Below are positions 39,408 to 49,748 of a stretch of DNA of 64,000 nt, one piece after another. The first letter of the stretch is position 1, and each line of letters starts with the position of its first letter. The DNA lies in contig NZ_PGDQ01000020.1 of the NCBI RefSeq assembly GCF_003073135.1, positions 18,602 to 82,601 of the forward strand, given 5' to 3'. The stretch is from Euzebya rosea. GTDB taxonomy: Bacteria > Actinomycetota > Nitriliruptoria > Euzebyales > Euzebyaceae. The position numbers were made by a program, and so were the translations under genes. Under the pieces are notes generated by a model. It had not been told where the DNA came from, made no database searches, and saw only the letters and a list, made by a program, of their open reading frames with translations.

Positions 39408-39474
39408 GGGGCCACAACCTAGCCCATGGGGACCGGTCGACCCGTCAGCGTTGCCGGGACGTCAGATGTCGGTC

Positions 39475-41514
<2,040 letters not shown>

Positions 41515-41517
41515 TCA

Positions 41518-42630
41518 TCACCCGGCCAGGAACCGGCCCAGCGCCCGGCGTGCCGGTGCGAGGTTGGCGATCGGCACGTGCTCGCCCTGCTGGTGGGCCT
41601 GTGCGCCGAGCCCGGGGCTGTAGTTGAGGGCGGGGACGCCGATCTGGGCGAACCGGGCGACGTCGGTCCAGGCCTGCTTCGGGGTGACCGCACCGTCGAC
41701 GGCGTCGACGAACGCCTGGACGGCCGGGGCGTGGCGGTTGGGCGGGCAGGCGGGGGCGCGGTCGATGATCGCAACCTCGCCCACGTCGCCGATGCGCTCC
41801 CGCAGGACGGCCTCGGCGTCCGCAAGGTCCTTGTCGGGGGCGAAGCGGTAGTTGACGTTGACCGTGAACGCCCCGGGGATGACGTTGCGGGCGTTGTCGG
41901 TCCACGCCCGGGTGGGGTTGGTGACCTCGCGATAGATCATCCCGTCGACCTCGACGTCGACCGGGGCGTCCTCGCGCCAGCCGGCCAGCCACTCCCCGGC
42001 CTTGGTGAGGGCGTTGTCGCCCTGCCACGGGCGCGCGGAGTGCGCCGCCTGTCCGTGGAACGTGACCTCGGCGTGCAGGCCGCCCATGCAGCCGAGCTGG
42101 ACCTCCATGTCGGTGGGTTCCAGGACGATCGCCAGCGCGGCGTCGGCCAGGCCGGGCATCGCCTCGAGCACGTCGGTCAGCTCGTTGCCCTCCTCCGGGC
42201 CCTCCTCCCCCGCGTAGGCCACGAGGGCCATGCGGTAGGGCCCCTTCGTCCGCAGCCGCTCGTCCTCGAAGGCATCCATCGCGATGGCAAGGCCGGCCTT
42301 CATGTCGCTGGTGCCACGACCGACGACCAGGTCGCCGTCGATCCGGGGCACGAGGTCGTCGGGGGTCGGCGGGACGACGTCGAGGTGGCCGACGAGCAGC
42401 ACCAACGGACGGTCGTCCCCCTCGTCCTCGGGGACGCCCGCAACGACGGAGTTGCCCACCCGGACGACGACGTCACCGCGGCTGCCGTACCGGTCGGCCA
42501 TCCAGTCCGCGATGGGCCCCTCCTCACCCGTGACGCACGGCATCCCGCAGAGCTCGAGGAGCAGGTCGGTCAGGCGCCCGGTCAACGCATCGGTGGGGGC
42601 GGTCGGGGTCTCGGATGCCTCGGTCGTCAT
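41518..42630 (-). CDS. dapE: Succinyl-diaminopimelate desuccinylase
   Basis: DapE (M20 metallopeptidase family) releases LL-diaminopimelate from its N-succinyl form. The 370-residue protein has the zinc ligands in VGHLDVVPP and GRGTSDMKAGLA, the catalytic Glu in VAYAGEEGPEEGNE, and the dimerisation-domain GQAAHSARPWQGDNA. DapE rather than a generic M20 peptidase because dapD and dapC lie directly upstream. A TAGGCT box 7 bases before the ATG suggests its own leaderless promoter. Confidence 0.9.
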   Translation of the reverse strand: MTTEASETPTAPTDALTGRLTDLLLELCGMPCVTGEEGPIADWMADRYGSRGDVVVRVGNSVVAGVPEDEGDDRPLVLLVGHLDVVPPTPDDLVPRIDGDLVVGRGTSDMKAGLAIAMDAFEDERLRTKGPYRMALVAYAGEEGPEEGNELTDVLEAMPGLADAALAIVLEPTDMEVQLGCMGGLHAEVTFHGQAAHSARPWQGDNALTKAGEWLAGWREDAPVDVEVDGMIYREVTNPTRAWTDNARNVIPGAFTVNVNYRFAPDKDLADAEAVLRERIGDVGEVAIIDRAPACPPNRHAPAVQAFVDAVDGAVTPKQAWTDVARFAQIGVPALNYSPGLGAQAHQQGEHVPIANLAPARRALGRFLAG

Positions 42631-42637
42631 GCCGGCG

Positions 42638-42643
42638 AGCCTA
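42638..42643 (-). promoter_or_regulatory. Leaderless -10 box of dapE
   Basis: Minus-strand TAGGCT lies 7 bases before the dapE ATG, with a weak -35 (GCTGAC) 17 bases further up inside the end of the preceding ORF. It suggests dapE can be expressed separately from dapCD. Confidence 0.5.
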
Positions 42644-42661
42644 TCCCCGCCGTCGCCGCGG

Positions 42662-43168
42662 TCAGCCCTCGACGACCTGCTCGATCGTCACCAGGTCCGG
42701 ATGCCGTTCGGCGAGGGTGGGGGCGATCCGCACGGTCCAGCGGCGGACCGACGACAGGGTGGCGTGCCGCTCGTACATCACCTCGAGGACGGCGGATGCC
42801 ATCTCCGGTCCCATGCCGTTGAGCCGGGCCAGCCGGGCACGGGCCCTGGCCCCGCGGCCACGGGACTCCGCGAGCCCGTAGTGGGTGACCTCGTCGCAGG
42901 GTCGGCACTGCATCCGCAGGGCGGCGAGGGTGGCGATGCCCTGCCCGTCGACGATGCGGTGGTCCCAGACCTCGTGGCAGATCAGGCCCTTCGCCTGTGA
43001 CCGACCGCACACCTCGCATGCGCCGCCGGCCCGGTCGACCTCCTGGGCTCGGATGGCTCGCCAGGTCGCGGTGGGCAGCAGCCGGAACCCCGAGACACCC
43101 CAGACGGGCGAGGGGATCATCTCCGGGACGTGGACGAGCTTCGGCAGCCCCGAACCGTCGGGGTCCAC
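42662..43168 (-). CDS. HNH-like zinc-finger protein
   Basis: An unrecognised 168-residue protein placed 3 bases after the dapD stop and 31 before dapE. It has a CEVCG (Cys-x-x-Cys) pair, then CHEVWDHRIVDGQG and CRPCDEVTHYG, i.e. two Cys-x2-Cys knuckles around a His-rich centre, as in degenerate HNH/McrA-type zinc folds. Some HNH hypothetical proteins share the CHE-VW-x-Y/H pattern. A conventional nuclease triad is not certain. The C-terminal third is helical and basic. Co-transcription with dapD is likely. Confidence 0.6.
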   Translation of the reverse strand: MDPDGSGLPKLVHVPEMIPSPVWGVSGFRLLPTATWRAIRAQEVDRAGGACEVCGRSQAKGLICHEVWDHRIVDGQGIATLAALRMQCRPCDEVTHYGLAESRGRGARARARLARLNGMGPEMASAVLEVMYERHATLSSVRRWTVRIAPTLAERHPDLVTIEQVVEG

Positions 43169-43171
43169 GGC

Positions 43172-44293
43172 CTAGTTGGCGTGCAGCTCGGCGTTCAGGC
43201 CGCTCCACGAGCCGCCGTCGCGTACGAGCGCCTCGACCGCCCCGGTCTCGGAGTTCCGACGGAACAGCAGGCCGTCGGCGCCGGACAGGTCGCGGGCCTT
43301 GACCACCGACCCGTCGGGCATCGCCACGCGGGTACCGCCCGTCAGGTACAGGCCGGCCTCGACCACGCAGTCGTCGCCGAGGGAGATGCCGAGGCCCGAG
43401 TTGGCGCCGAGCAGGCAGCGCTCGCCCAGCCGGATCGTCTCCGTCCCACCGCCGGACAGGGTCCCCATGATGGAGGCGCCACCACCGATGTCGGAGCCGT
43501 CGCCGACCACCACACCCGCGGAGATCCGCCCCTCCACCATGGACGCACCGAGCGTCCCGGCGTTGAAGTTGCAGAAGCCCTCGTGCATCACCGTGGTGCC
43601 AGCCGCCAGGTGGGCGCCCAGCCGGACGCGGTTGCCGTCGGCCACCCGGACCCCCGAGGGGACGACGTAGTCGAGCATCGGCGGGAACTTGTCGACCAGA
43701 CGGACCTCGACGTGGCGCCCCTCGACCCTCGCGGCCAGGCGAGCGGCCTCGAACCCCTCGACCTCGAACGGGCCGTGGTTGGTCCACACGCAGTTGGTGA
43801 GCAGCCCGAAGACACCGTCCAGCGCGACGCCGTGGGGGGCGACCAGCCGGTGGCTCAGCAGGTGGAGGCGCAGCCAGGCGTCGACGGCGTCGACGGGCGC
43901 GTCGGCCAGGTCACCGACGAACGCCACGACGAGCTGCCGGGTCCCGCCGGCCGCGGGCACGTCGACCAGCGAGAGGAGCTGTCGCCAGGCGCCCAGGTTC
44001 GGGTGCGGCACGTCGACGGACTCGGCCGGGGCGACGACGGTGATCGCCGCGTCGAGCTGGCCGGGGGTCAGCCGGTGGGTGGCGGTGCCGGCCGCGTGGC
44101 CGACCTGCTGTGCGACGGCGACGGCCGACAGGGACGGCGTGTCGAGGTTGACCACCGGGAAGATGACGTCGAGGACCGAGCCGGACGGGCCGATGGTGGC
44201 CACGCCGACCGCCCATGCAGCGGGCTGGGCCCAGCCGTCGATGGTGGCCTCGAGGGCCGTGCGTGCCGTGGCGATGTCGTCGAGGGTGCGCAT
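43172..44293 (-). CDS. dapD: Tetrahydrodipicolinate N-succinyltransferase
   Basis: DapD succinylates tetrahydrodipicolinate in the succinylase branch of lysine/diaminopimelate synthesis. The 373-residue protein (ATG at 44293) matches the actinobacterial type: an N-domain of about 200 residues, then a left-handed beta helix with hexapeptide pattern (VRLGAHLAAGTTVMHEGFCNFNAGTLG, ISAGVVVGDGSDIGGGASIMGTL). The EGFCNFNAGTLG turn is a DapD marker. The frame extends into dapC in another register and is not used. It lies 59 bases downstream of dapC. Confidence 0.92.
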   Translation of the reverse strand: MRTLDDIATARTALEATIDGWAQPAAWAVGVATIGPSGSVLDVIFPVVNLDTPSLSAVAVAQQVGHAAGTATHRLTPGQLDAAITVVAPAESVDVPHPNLGAWRQLLSLVDVPAAGGTRQLVVAFVGDLADAPVDAVDAWLRLHLLSHRLVAPHGVALDGVFGLLTNCVWTNHGPFEVEGFEAARLAARVEGRHVEVRLVDKFPPMLDYVVPSGVRVADGNRVRLGAHLAAGTTVMHEGFCNFNAGTLGASMVEGRISAGVVVGDGSDIGGGASIMGTLSGGGTETIRLGERCLLGANSGLGISLGDDCVVEAGLYLTGGTRVAMPDGSVVKARDLSGADGLLFRRNSETGAVEALVRDGGSWSGLNAELHAN

Positions 44294-44352
44294 GGCACAG
44301 AGCGTGCCCGTTCGTGTCCCGGCTCGCCAAGCCGTCGACCCGGGGCGGGCGC

Positions 44353-45525
44353 TCAGGTGGGCAGGACGCCGTCCGTGATCGCCTGTCGCCATGCGGCCGC
44401 CGCCTCGCGGCAGCCCTCCACCGAGGGGACGAGGGCCAGGCGCAGCCAGCCGGCACCGGCTGGCCCGAACGCCGAGCCGGGCGAGGCGATGATCCGGCGG
44501 GCCAGCAACGCCTCGGCGTAGGCCCGGTCGTCCCCTCCCGGCGTGCGCAGCCACAGGTAGAACGTCGCCTCCGAACCGCTGACCTCCAGCCCGACCTCGT
44601 CGCAGAAGGCCTGCATGACCTGTCGCTTGGCCTCGAAGACCTCGCGACGCTCGGCAACGTGCTCGTCGTCGGCCCAGGCGGCCGCGGCGGCGTGCTGGAC
44701 GAACTCGGGGCTGGCCGACCCGATGTTGGGCCGCATCGTCCGCTGGGCGGCGATCAGGTCGGGGTCGCCGACGAGGGCGCCGCAGCGGTAGCCGGTCATG
44801 CCGCTTCGCTTGGACAACGAGAAGGCCACGAGCACCCCGGTCAGGTCGCCGTCGGCCACCTCCAGCATGGACGTCGGTGGGGTGTCGTCCGGTCGGTGGA
44901 TCTCGACGTAGCACTCGTCGGAGCCCATCACGACCCCGTGCTCCCGGGCCGTGGCCAGCTGGGCACGCAGCCAGTCGGGCTGGGCGACCGCGCCGGTGGG
45001 GTTGTGCGGGTAGTTCAGCCAGGCGACGAACGCGCGGTCAAGGCGGTCGGCAGGCATTCGGTCGAGGTGCAGCAACCAGCCCTCGTCGGGGGACAGGTCG
45101 ACCCGGTCGGACTCGCCGCCGGCGAACAGGGTCCCGCGTTCGTAGGGCTGGTAGCCGGGTGACCCCCAGATGCAGTGCCGCTTGGACGACCCGGCGTCGA
45201 GCAGCCCGAGCGGCGCGTGGAAGATGCCCTCCTTGGATCCCGCGGTGGGCAGGACGTGGCGGTCCGGATCGACCTCGACGCCGAACCGGCGCTGTACCCA
45301 GCCGGCGACCGCCTGTCGCAGCTCGGGGATGCCGGCGGCCGTGGGGTACTGGCTGACCTCGGGGACGGCGTCGATCAGCGCCTGCCGGATGAAGGGCGGG
45401 GTCGGTTCGACGGGGTCGCCGATGGAGAAGTCGAAGCACGGCTCGTCCTCGGCACGCATCTGCCGGGCGAGGTCCTGGAAGGCGGCCAGCGGGTACCCGC
45501 CCAGCCGCGCGAGCACGGGGTTCAT
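44353..45525 (-). CDS. dapC: N-succinyldiaminopimelate aminotransferase
   Basis: A 390-residue class I/II PLP aminotransferase. The start MNPVLARLGGYPLAAFQDL, the substrate-binding YPTAAGIPELRQAVAGW, FVAWLNYPHNPTG and the PLP lysine in SLSKRSGMTGYRCGALVG are typical of the actinobacterial DapC. Context with dapD and dapE supports that role over a generic aspartate aminotransferase. It opens the dapC-dapD-ORF-dapE run that supplies MurE with meso-diaminopimelate. Confidence 0.9.
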   Translation of the reverse strand: MNPVLARLGGYPLAAFQDLARQMRAEDEPCFDFSIGDPVEPTPPFIRQALIDAVPEVSQYPTAAGIPELRQAVAGWVQRRFGVEVDPDRHVLPTAGSKEGIFHAPLGLLDAGSSKRHCIWGSPGYQPYERGTLFAGGESDRVDLSPDEGWLLHLDRMPADRLDRAFVAWLNYPHNPTGAVAQPDWLRAQLATAREHGVVMGSDECYVEIHRPDDTPPTSMLEVADGDLTGVLVAFSLSKRSGMTGYRCGALVGDPDLIAAQRTMRPNIGSASPEFVQHAAAAAWADDEHVAERREVFEAKRQVMQAFCDEVGLEVSGSEATFYLWLRTPGGDDRAYAEALLARRIIASPGSAFGPAGAGWLRLALVPSVEGCREAAAAWRQAITDGVLPT

Positions 45526-45577
45526 GCCCGCAGCTTCGCATGCCGGACGGGCGACCGCTTGTCACGCCCTCGGGGCG

Positions 45578-46387
45578 TCAGGAACCCTCGACCGACGCCA
45601 TGTGCCGCGAGAGGTGGTCGGCGACCGCAACCGGATCCTCCAGCGCCACCGAGTGGCCCACCTGCGCAACCGTCACGTGCGATCCGTTGCCCGCGGCCTC
45701 GGCGAGCTGGCTGGACGACAGCGGCGGCGGATAGGCGTGGTCCTCCGCACCGGCGATCGCGAGGATCGGCACCTCGGTACGGGCCATCTCGGCACGGATG
45801 TCGGTGCGATGGATGACCTGGTGTGCTGCGTCGCCGATGGAGGGACCGAGCGCAAGCATCGAGGCCCGCCACTCCTTCCGGATCTGCGCACGGGAATCGT
45901 CGGCCAGCGTGAAGTCGCCGAACATGATGTGCATCAAGGTGTCGATGACCTCCGCGGTGCCGTGCTCCTGCATGTGGGCGACGAGCGGGGCGAACTCCGC
46001 GAGGGAGTGCTCCTCCTCCGCCGAGGAACCCATGGCGACGGCGGAGCGGACGAGGTCGGGCCGCCGGGCAGCCAGCCGCAGCGAGATGAAGCCGCCCATG
46101 GAGTTGCCGGCCGCGTGGCAGCCCTGGAGGCCCAGGTGTTCGATCAGCGCCGCGGCGTCCTCGGCCAGGGTGTCCATGTCGAGCTGCTCCAGCGGCGCCG
46201 GGGCGCTCTCCCCCTGTCCGCGGTGGTCGTAGGTCACGACGCGGTGGGTGCTGGAGAACCGTTCGACGAGGTCAGCGAACATCGACCGGTTGAAGAACAG
46301 CGAGTGGCTGAGCAGCAGCCCTGTGCCGTCGCTCGGTCCGTACTCGTCGTAGGCGATCGTGGTCCCGTTGACGGATGCGGTGGGCAA
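45578..46387 (-). CDS. Alpha/beta hydrolase
   Basis: A 269-residue alpha/beta-hydrolase. Likely catalytic residues are Ser in the elbow GNSMGG, Asp in IAGAEDHAYPPP and His in VGHSVALEDP; LLSHSLFFN forms the oxyanion region and DHRGQGESAPA follows. The overall pattern resembles 3-oxoadipate enol-lactonase and haloperoxidase-like esterases, but the substrate is not predictable. GAGGAGG lies upstream of the ATG. It is divergent from the AraC-type regulator, which may control it. Confidence 0.8.
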   Translation of the reverse strand: MPTASVNGTTIAYDEYGPSDGTGLLLSHSLFFNRSMFADLVERFSSTHRVVTYDHRGQGESAPAPLEQLDMDTLAEDAAALIEHLGLQGCHAAGNSMGGFISLRLAARRPDLVRSAVAMGSSAEEEHSLAEFAPLVAHMQEHGTAEVIDTLMHIMFGDFTLADDSRAQIRKEWRASMLALGPSIGDAAHQVIHRTDIRAEMARTEVPILAIAGAEDHAYPPPLSSSQLAEAAGNGSHVTVAQVGHSVALEDPVAVADHLSRHMASVEGS

Positions 46388-46551
46388 GGTGTCCTCCTCG
46401 ACTCGGAAGCGGCCGTCGCGGTGACGACCGGCACGATCCTGTCCACGTCGATGTCGTCGCCGCCCCCCGGGATGCGCACGACATCCGACGCCACGCGCAC
46501 GGCCCCGTGGTCCTCGGTCGAGACCGGTGCACTCCCGCCCGAGGACGTGGA

Positions 46552-46557
46552 TAGGAT
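46552..46557 (+). promoter_or_regulatory. Putative -10 box of the AraC-type regulator
   Basis: TAGGAT lies 17 bases before the ATG at 46575, in the 187-base divergent region shared with the hydrolase. This region would hold any operator of the regulator; no clear inverted repeat was found. Confidence 0.4.
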
Positions 46558-46574
46558 CCCCGACGAGCCGCCTG

Positions 46575-47525
46575 ATGACCGTTGCGAACTACACCGTCGT
46601 CCGGGCCACCACCGACGGGGTGGCCACCGACGAACGCGCCGACTTCTGGACCGAGCACGTCCGCGGCTACCACTGCCGGATGGACATCAGAGGCGTGGAC
46701 AGCCGGGGGAACGCCACCTTCGCCGCAGGCACGATCCGCCAGGCCACCGCGACCTTCCAGATGGTGGAGTTCTGGTCCGACCGGGTGGCCTACGTCAGGA
46801 CGCCGGGGCAGGTTCGACGGTTCCCCGACGCCAACTACCGGTTCCTGCTGCCGCTGTCCGGCGGCATGGCCGTGCGGGCAGGCGAGACCGAGACCCCGTT
46901 GGAGGAGGGGGTCGGCAGCCTCCTGCCCGGCCACCAGCCCTTCCAGCTGCGCCAGGGGGCGTCGGCTCGGGGTGTCGTCCTGACCATCCCCGAGGCGATC
47001 CTCGACGGTCCCCGGCGCCGGTCCGGCCCACCGCTCGGGGCGCTGAACCTGCGGTCGGGCCTCGGCAGGGTCGTCGGCGACATGGTCCGCGACCTTGCTG
47101 CGGAGCGGGACCACCTGACGGCTCGCCAGTTCGACGCGGTGTGCGACCGAGTGGCCGAGCTGCTGTGCATCCTGGCCGAGGACGCGCCACCGCATCCGTT
47201 GGAGGAGGTCGAGGCCGTCGCACGGCGGTTCGTGCGACGCCACGCCGCCGACCCCGACCTGACGGTCGCCTCGCTGGCACGTTCCCTCGGGTGGTCGGTG
47301 CGGCAGCTCCAGCTGGCGATGCAGCAGGCAGACACGACTCCCAGCGAGCTGATCCGGGAGGAGCGGCTTCGCCGTGCCCGCGAGATGCTGCGTGCGCCGG
47401 GCGGGCGCGCCAACACCTTGGACGTGATCGCCCACGACAGCGGGTTCGCGTCCGCCGATGCGATGCGCCTGGCGTTCAAGCGCCGGTTCGGCGTGTCGCC
47501 GAGCGAGGTCCGCGACCCGCGCTGA
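46575..47525 (+). CDS. AraC-family transcriptional regulator
   Basis: A 316-residue regulator: an N-terminal ligand/cupin-like domain of the AraC_binding_2 (AdpA/FeaR-like) type (RFLLPLSGGMAVRAG) and a C-terminal double helix-turn-helix at about 215-312. LTVASLARSLGWSVRQLQLAM is the first HTH, and LDVIAHDSGFASADAMRLAF then KRRFGVSPSEVR the second. The divergent alpha/beta hydrolase is a plausible target. Effector unknown. Confidence 0.88.
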   Translation: MTVANYTVVRATTDGVATDERADFWTEHVRGYHCRMDIRGVDSRGNATFAAGTIRQATATFQMVEFWSDRVAYVRTPGQVRRFPDANYRFLLPLSGGMAVRAGETETPLEEGVGSLLPGHQPFQLRQGASARGVVLTIPEAILDGPRRRSGPPLGALNLRSGLGRVVGDMVRDLAAERDHLTARQFDAVCDRVAELLCILAEDAPPHPLEEVEAVARRFVRRHAADPDLTVASLARSLGWSVRQLQLAMQQADTTPSELIREERLRRAREMLRAPGGRANTLDVIAHDSGFASADAMRLAFKRRFGVSPSEVRDPR

Positions 47526-47672
47526 TCCTCAACCGACGTGGCGGATGTTGTCGCTGGATGACGAACGGGGCCAGCCGGAACGTCGTCGGTGACGAACCGG
47601 TTGGGAACCAGCGTCGAGCGCGATGACCACCCGAGGAGCGGCAGTGCTTTACCGACACTTTGCCAAGGCAGT

Positions 47673-47701
47673 GGAAACCCATGGGGCCACTCCACCGTCT
47701 A
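47673..47701 (+). promoter_or_regulatory. ECF-type promoter upstream of the sigma factor
   Basis: GGAAAC (47673-47678) and CGTCTA (47696-47701) are separated by 17 bases, matching the general GGAAC-N16/17-CGTC layout of extracytoplasmic-function sigma promoters. About 70 bases of leader follow before the coding start. Confidence 0.4.
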
Positions 47702-47768
47702 CTGGAACAACACCGCCCACGAGGCGGGGCCAGCCGGCTCCGCTGGACCTGATGGGGCGGAAAGGAAG

Positions 47769-48695
47769 GTGCGGAGACCGTTGAAGCTTCACAGCTCGGT
47801 TCCCGAGGACTTGCTCGACCTCTACTTCGGTGAGCTCGGAAAGGTCGCGCTGCTGACCGCGGCAGACGAGGTGCGCTTGGCCAAGGCGATCGAGGCCGGC
47901 GTCGAGGCGCGGGCACGCCTGGCGGACGAGGAGGAGACGCTGACCCCGGAGGAGCGGCTGCAGCTGCAGATCGTCTCCGATGCGGGCGAGGCGGCGTTCG
48001 ACCACTTCGTCAACGCCAACCTCCGCCTCGTGGTGTCGGTGGCGTCGAAGTTCTCCAAGCGGTCCCAGCTGGGTCTCGACGAGCTGATCCAGGAGGGCAA
48101 CCTCGGCCTGATCAGGGCCGTGGAGAAGTTCGACTGGCGCCGCGGGTTCAAGTTCTCCACCTACGCGACCTGGTGGATCCGCCAGGCGATCCAGCGTGGT
48201 GTCGCGGCGAGCGAGCGGACGATCCGCCTGCCCGTCGCCCTGCACGACGCGCTGGTGAAGGTCCGCGCGGCCCGTGCACGGCTGGAGGCCGTCAACGGTG
48301 ACGAACCGTCGATCGCCGAGCTCGCCGAGGCCACCCGCCTGAGCGAGCACCGGGTGCGCCGGGCGCTGGACGCCGACAAGACCGTCACGTCCCTGGACCG
48401 CAAGGTCGGTCACGACAGCGATGCCAGCGAGATGGCCGACTTCGTCGCCATCGCGGAGGACGCCCCGGCGGACGAGGTCGTCGAAGCGGAGTTCAACCGC
48501 CACATGCTGTCGGTCGCCGAGCACCGCCTGGACGAGCGCTCCTGGTACGTCATCACCCGCCGCTACGGCCTGGACGGCCGCATGATCCTGACCCTCGACG
48601 CCCTCGGCAAGGAGCTCGGCCTCTCGCGCGAGAGCGTCCGCAAGATCGAGACCCAGGCCCTGAACCGGCTGCAGAAGGAGCTCCGCGCGGCCTGA
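47769..48695 (+). CDS. Group 2 sigma-70 family RNA polymerase sigma factor
   Basis: A 308-residue sigma factor without region 1.1. Region 1.2 is VPEDLLDLYFGELGKVALLT, region 2 spans ANLRLVVSVASKFSKR and LGLDELIQEGNLGLIRAVEK then TYATWWIRQAIQRG, region 3 includes RLSEHRVRRALDADKTV, and region 4 ends in LGKELGLSRESVRKIETQAL. This is the layout of SigA/HrdB-like group 2 factors. The GTG at 47769 has AAGGAA almost adjacent; a TTG at 47781 with GGAG four bases upstream is equally possible. The frame extends 60 codons upstream without similarity. Probably a stress or growth-phase sigma. Confidence 0.9.
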   Translation: MRRPLKLHSSVPEDLLDLYFGELGKVALLTAADEVRLAKAIEAGVEARARLADEEETLTPEERLQLQIVSDAGEAAFDHFVNANLRLVVSVASKFSKRSQLGLDELIQEGNLGLIRAVEKFDWRRGFKFSTYATWWIRQAIQRGVAASERTIRLPVALHDALVKVRAARARLEAVNGDEPSIAELAEATRLSEHRVRRALDADKTVTSLDRKVGHDSDASEMADFVAIAEDAPADEVVEAEFNRHMLSVAEHRLDERSWYVITRRYGLDGRMILTLDALGKELGLSRESVRKIETQALNRLQKELRAA

Positions 48696-48796
48696 GGACC
48701 CGAGCGTCAGCGAGGCCCGAAGGCGCGCGGGCACGCGCCAGCGTGCACCAGCCAACACCGCGCCGCGTAGGAACGGAGCGAAGCGAGGTCCCCGCC

Positions 48797-48802
48797 TACC
48801 CT
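48797..48802 (+). promoter_or_regulatory. Leaderless -10 box of the glycosylase
   Basis: TACCCT lies 7 bases before the ATG at 48810, implying a leaderless message. No -35 is evident. Confidence 0.45.
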
Positions 48803-48809
48803 GTCGGGG

Positions 48810-49748
48810 ATGACGAGCAGCGTGCTGGCCGAGGACGTGGTGCCGCGTCGGCCGCTGGCGTCGACCATGTGGTTCGGCAGCGGCCGGTCGCGGGGGCGGA
48901 CCGTCGCCAAGCTGCCCGGCGGGGGCTGGCGGCGGGCGGAGCAGGGCCCCGTGGGGCCGCTCGTGCTGGAGGTTCGTCCTGCCAACGACCGCATCGTGCT
49001 GCAGGTCTGGGGACCGGCCACCACTCCCCCGGCGGCCGTCGAGCGGGCGCTCGAGGATGCCCGTGCGTGGGCGGGGTTCCGTGACGACCTGACCGGGTTC
49101 GCCGAGCTCGTCGCCCCGCATCCCCTCCTCCGCCACGCGCTCAAGGTGGTCGGACCGCCGATCCTGGGCGCGCTGCCCAGGGCGTCGGAGTCCTTCGGCA
49201 GGGCCGTGCTCGGGCAGCTGGTGCAGGGGCTGGAGGCCGCTCGCAGCGCCCACCAGCTGGTCGCGATGCTCGGTACCCCCACCCCGCAGGAAGTGACGGC
49301 CTGGCCCACACGCGAGGCGCTGGGGGCTGCACCGGCGCATCAGCTGCGACGCTGCGGGATCGCGTTGCGTTCCGCCTCGGCGCTCCATGCCTTCGCGATG
49401 CACGAGACCAGGTTCGAGCGCGAGGCGTCAGCGCGGGCCTGGCACGCGATGGACGCCAGCCTGACCTCGATCCGCGGGGTGGGCGGCTGGACGTCCGCAG
49501 AGACCCGCCTGTGGCTCGGCGACCCCGACGCGGTCAGCGTGGGCGACTACCACATCCCGGCCACCATCGGCTGGGCCCTGGGCGACCGGTCCGAGGACGA
49601 CGCGACGATGCTGGAGCTGCTGGCGCCCTACGCCGGGCACCGGGGACGCGTCATCCGGCTCGTCGAGCGGGCGGCAGGTCGCGGGCTGGTGGAGACCAAG
49701 CCTCGTCGTGGTCCTCGTCAGGCCCTGTCGGCGCATCGGTACTGGTAG
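48810..49748 (+). CDS. DNA-3-methyladenine glycosylase (AlkA-like, HhH-GPD)
   Basis: A 312-residue base-excision repair glycosylase. The HhH-GPD core has the helix-hairpin-helix LTSIRGVGGWTSAETRLWLG followed by DAVSVGDYHIP; the Asp in VGDYH is the catalytic position. The N-terminal part is like AlkA-type proteins of actinobacteria and lacks an Ada/methyltransferase domain. The 3' end overlaps the convergent NmrA/DUF2867 gene by 98 bases, and both frames are read to their stops. AlkA specificity is inferred. Confidence 0.85.
   Translation: MTSSVLAEDVVPRRPLASTMWFGSGRSRGRTVAKLPGGGWRRAEQGPVGPLVLEVRPANDRIVLQVWGPATTPPAAVERALEDARAWAGFRDDLTGFAELVAPHPLLRHALKVVGPPILGALPRASESFGRAVLGQLVQGLEAARSAHQLVAMLGTPTPQEVTAWPTREALGAAPAHQLRRCGIALRSASALHAFAMHETRFEREASARAWHAMDASLTSIRGVGGWTSAETRLWLGDPDAVSVGDYHIPATIGWALGDRSEDDATMLELLAPYAGHRGRVIRLVERAAGRGLVETKPRRGPRQALSAHRYW

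Noticed and set aside
47589..47768. N-terminal 60-residue extension of the sigma factor
   Set aside because: The sequence has no sigma region 1.1 character and contains the ECF-like promoter; start placed at 47769 or 47781.
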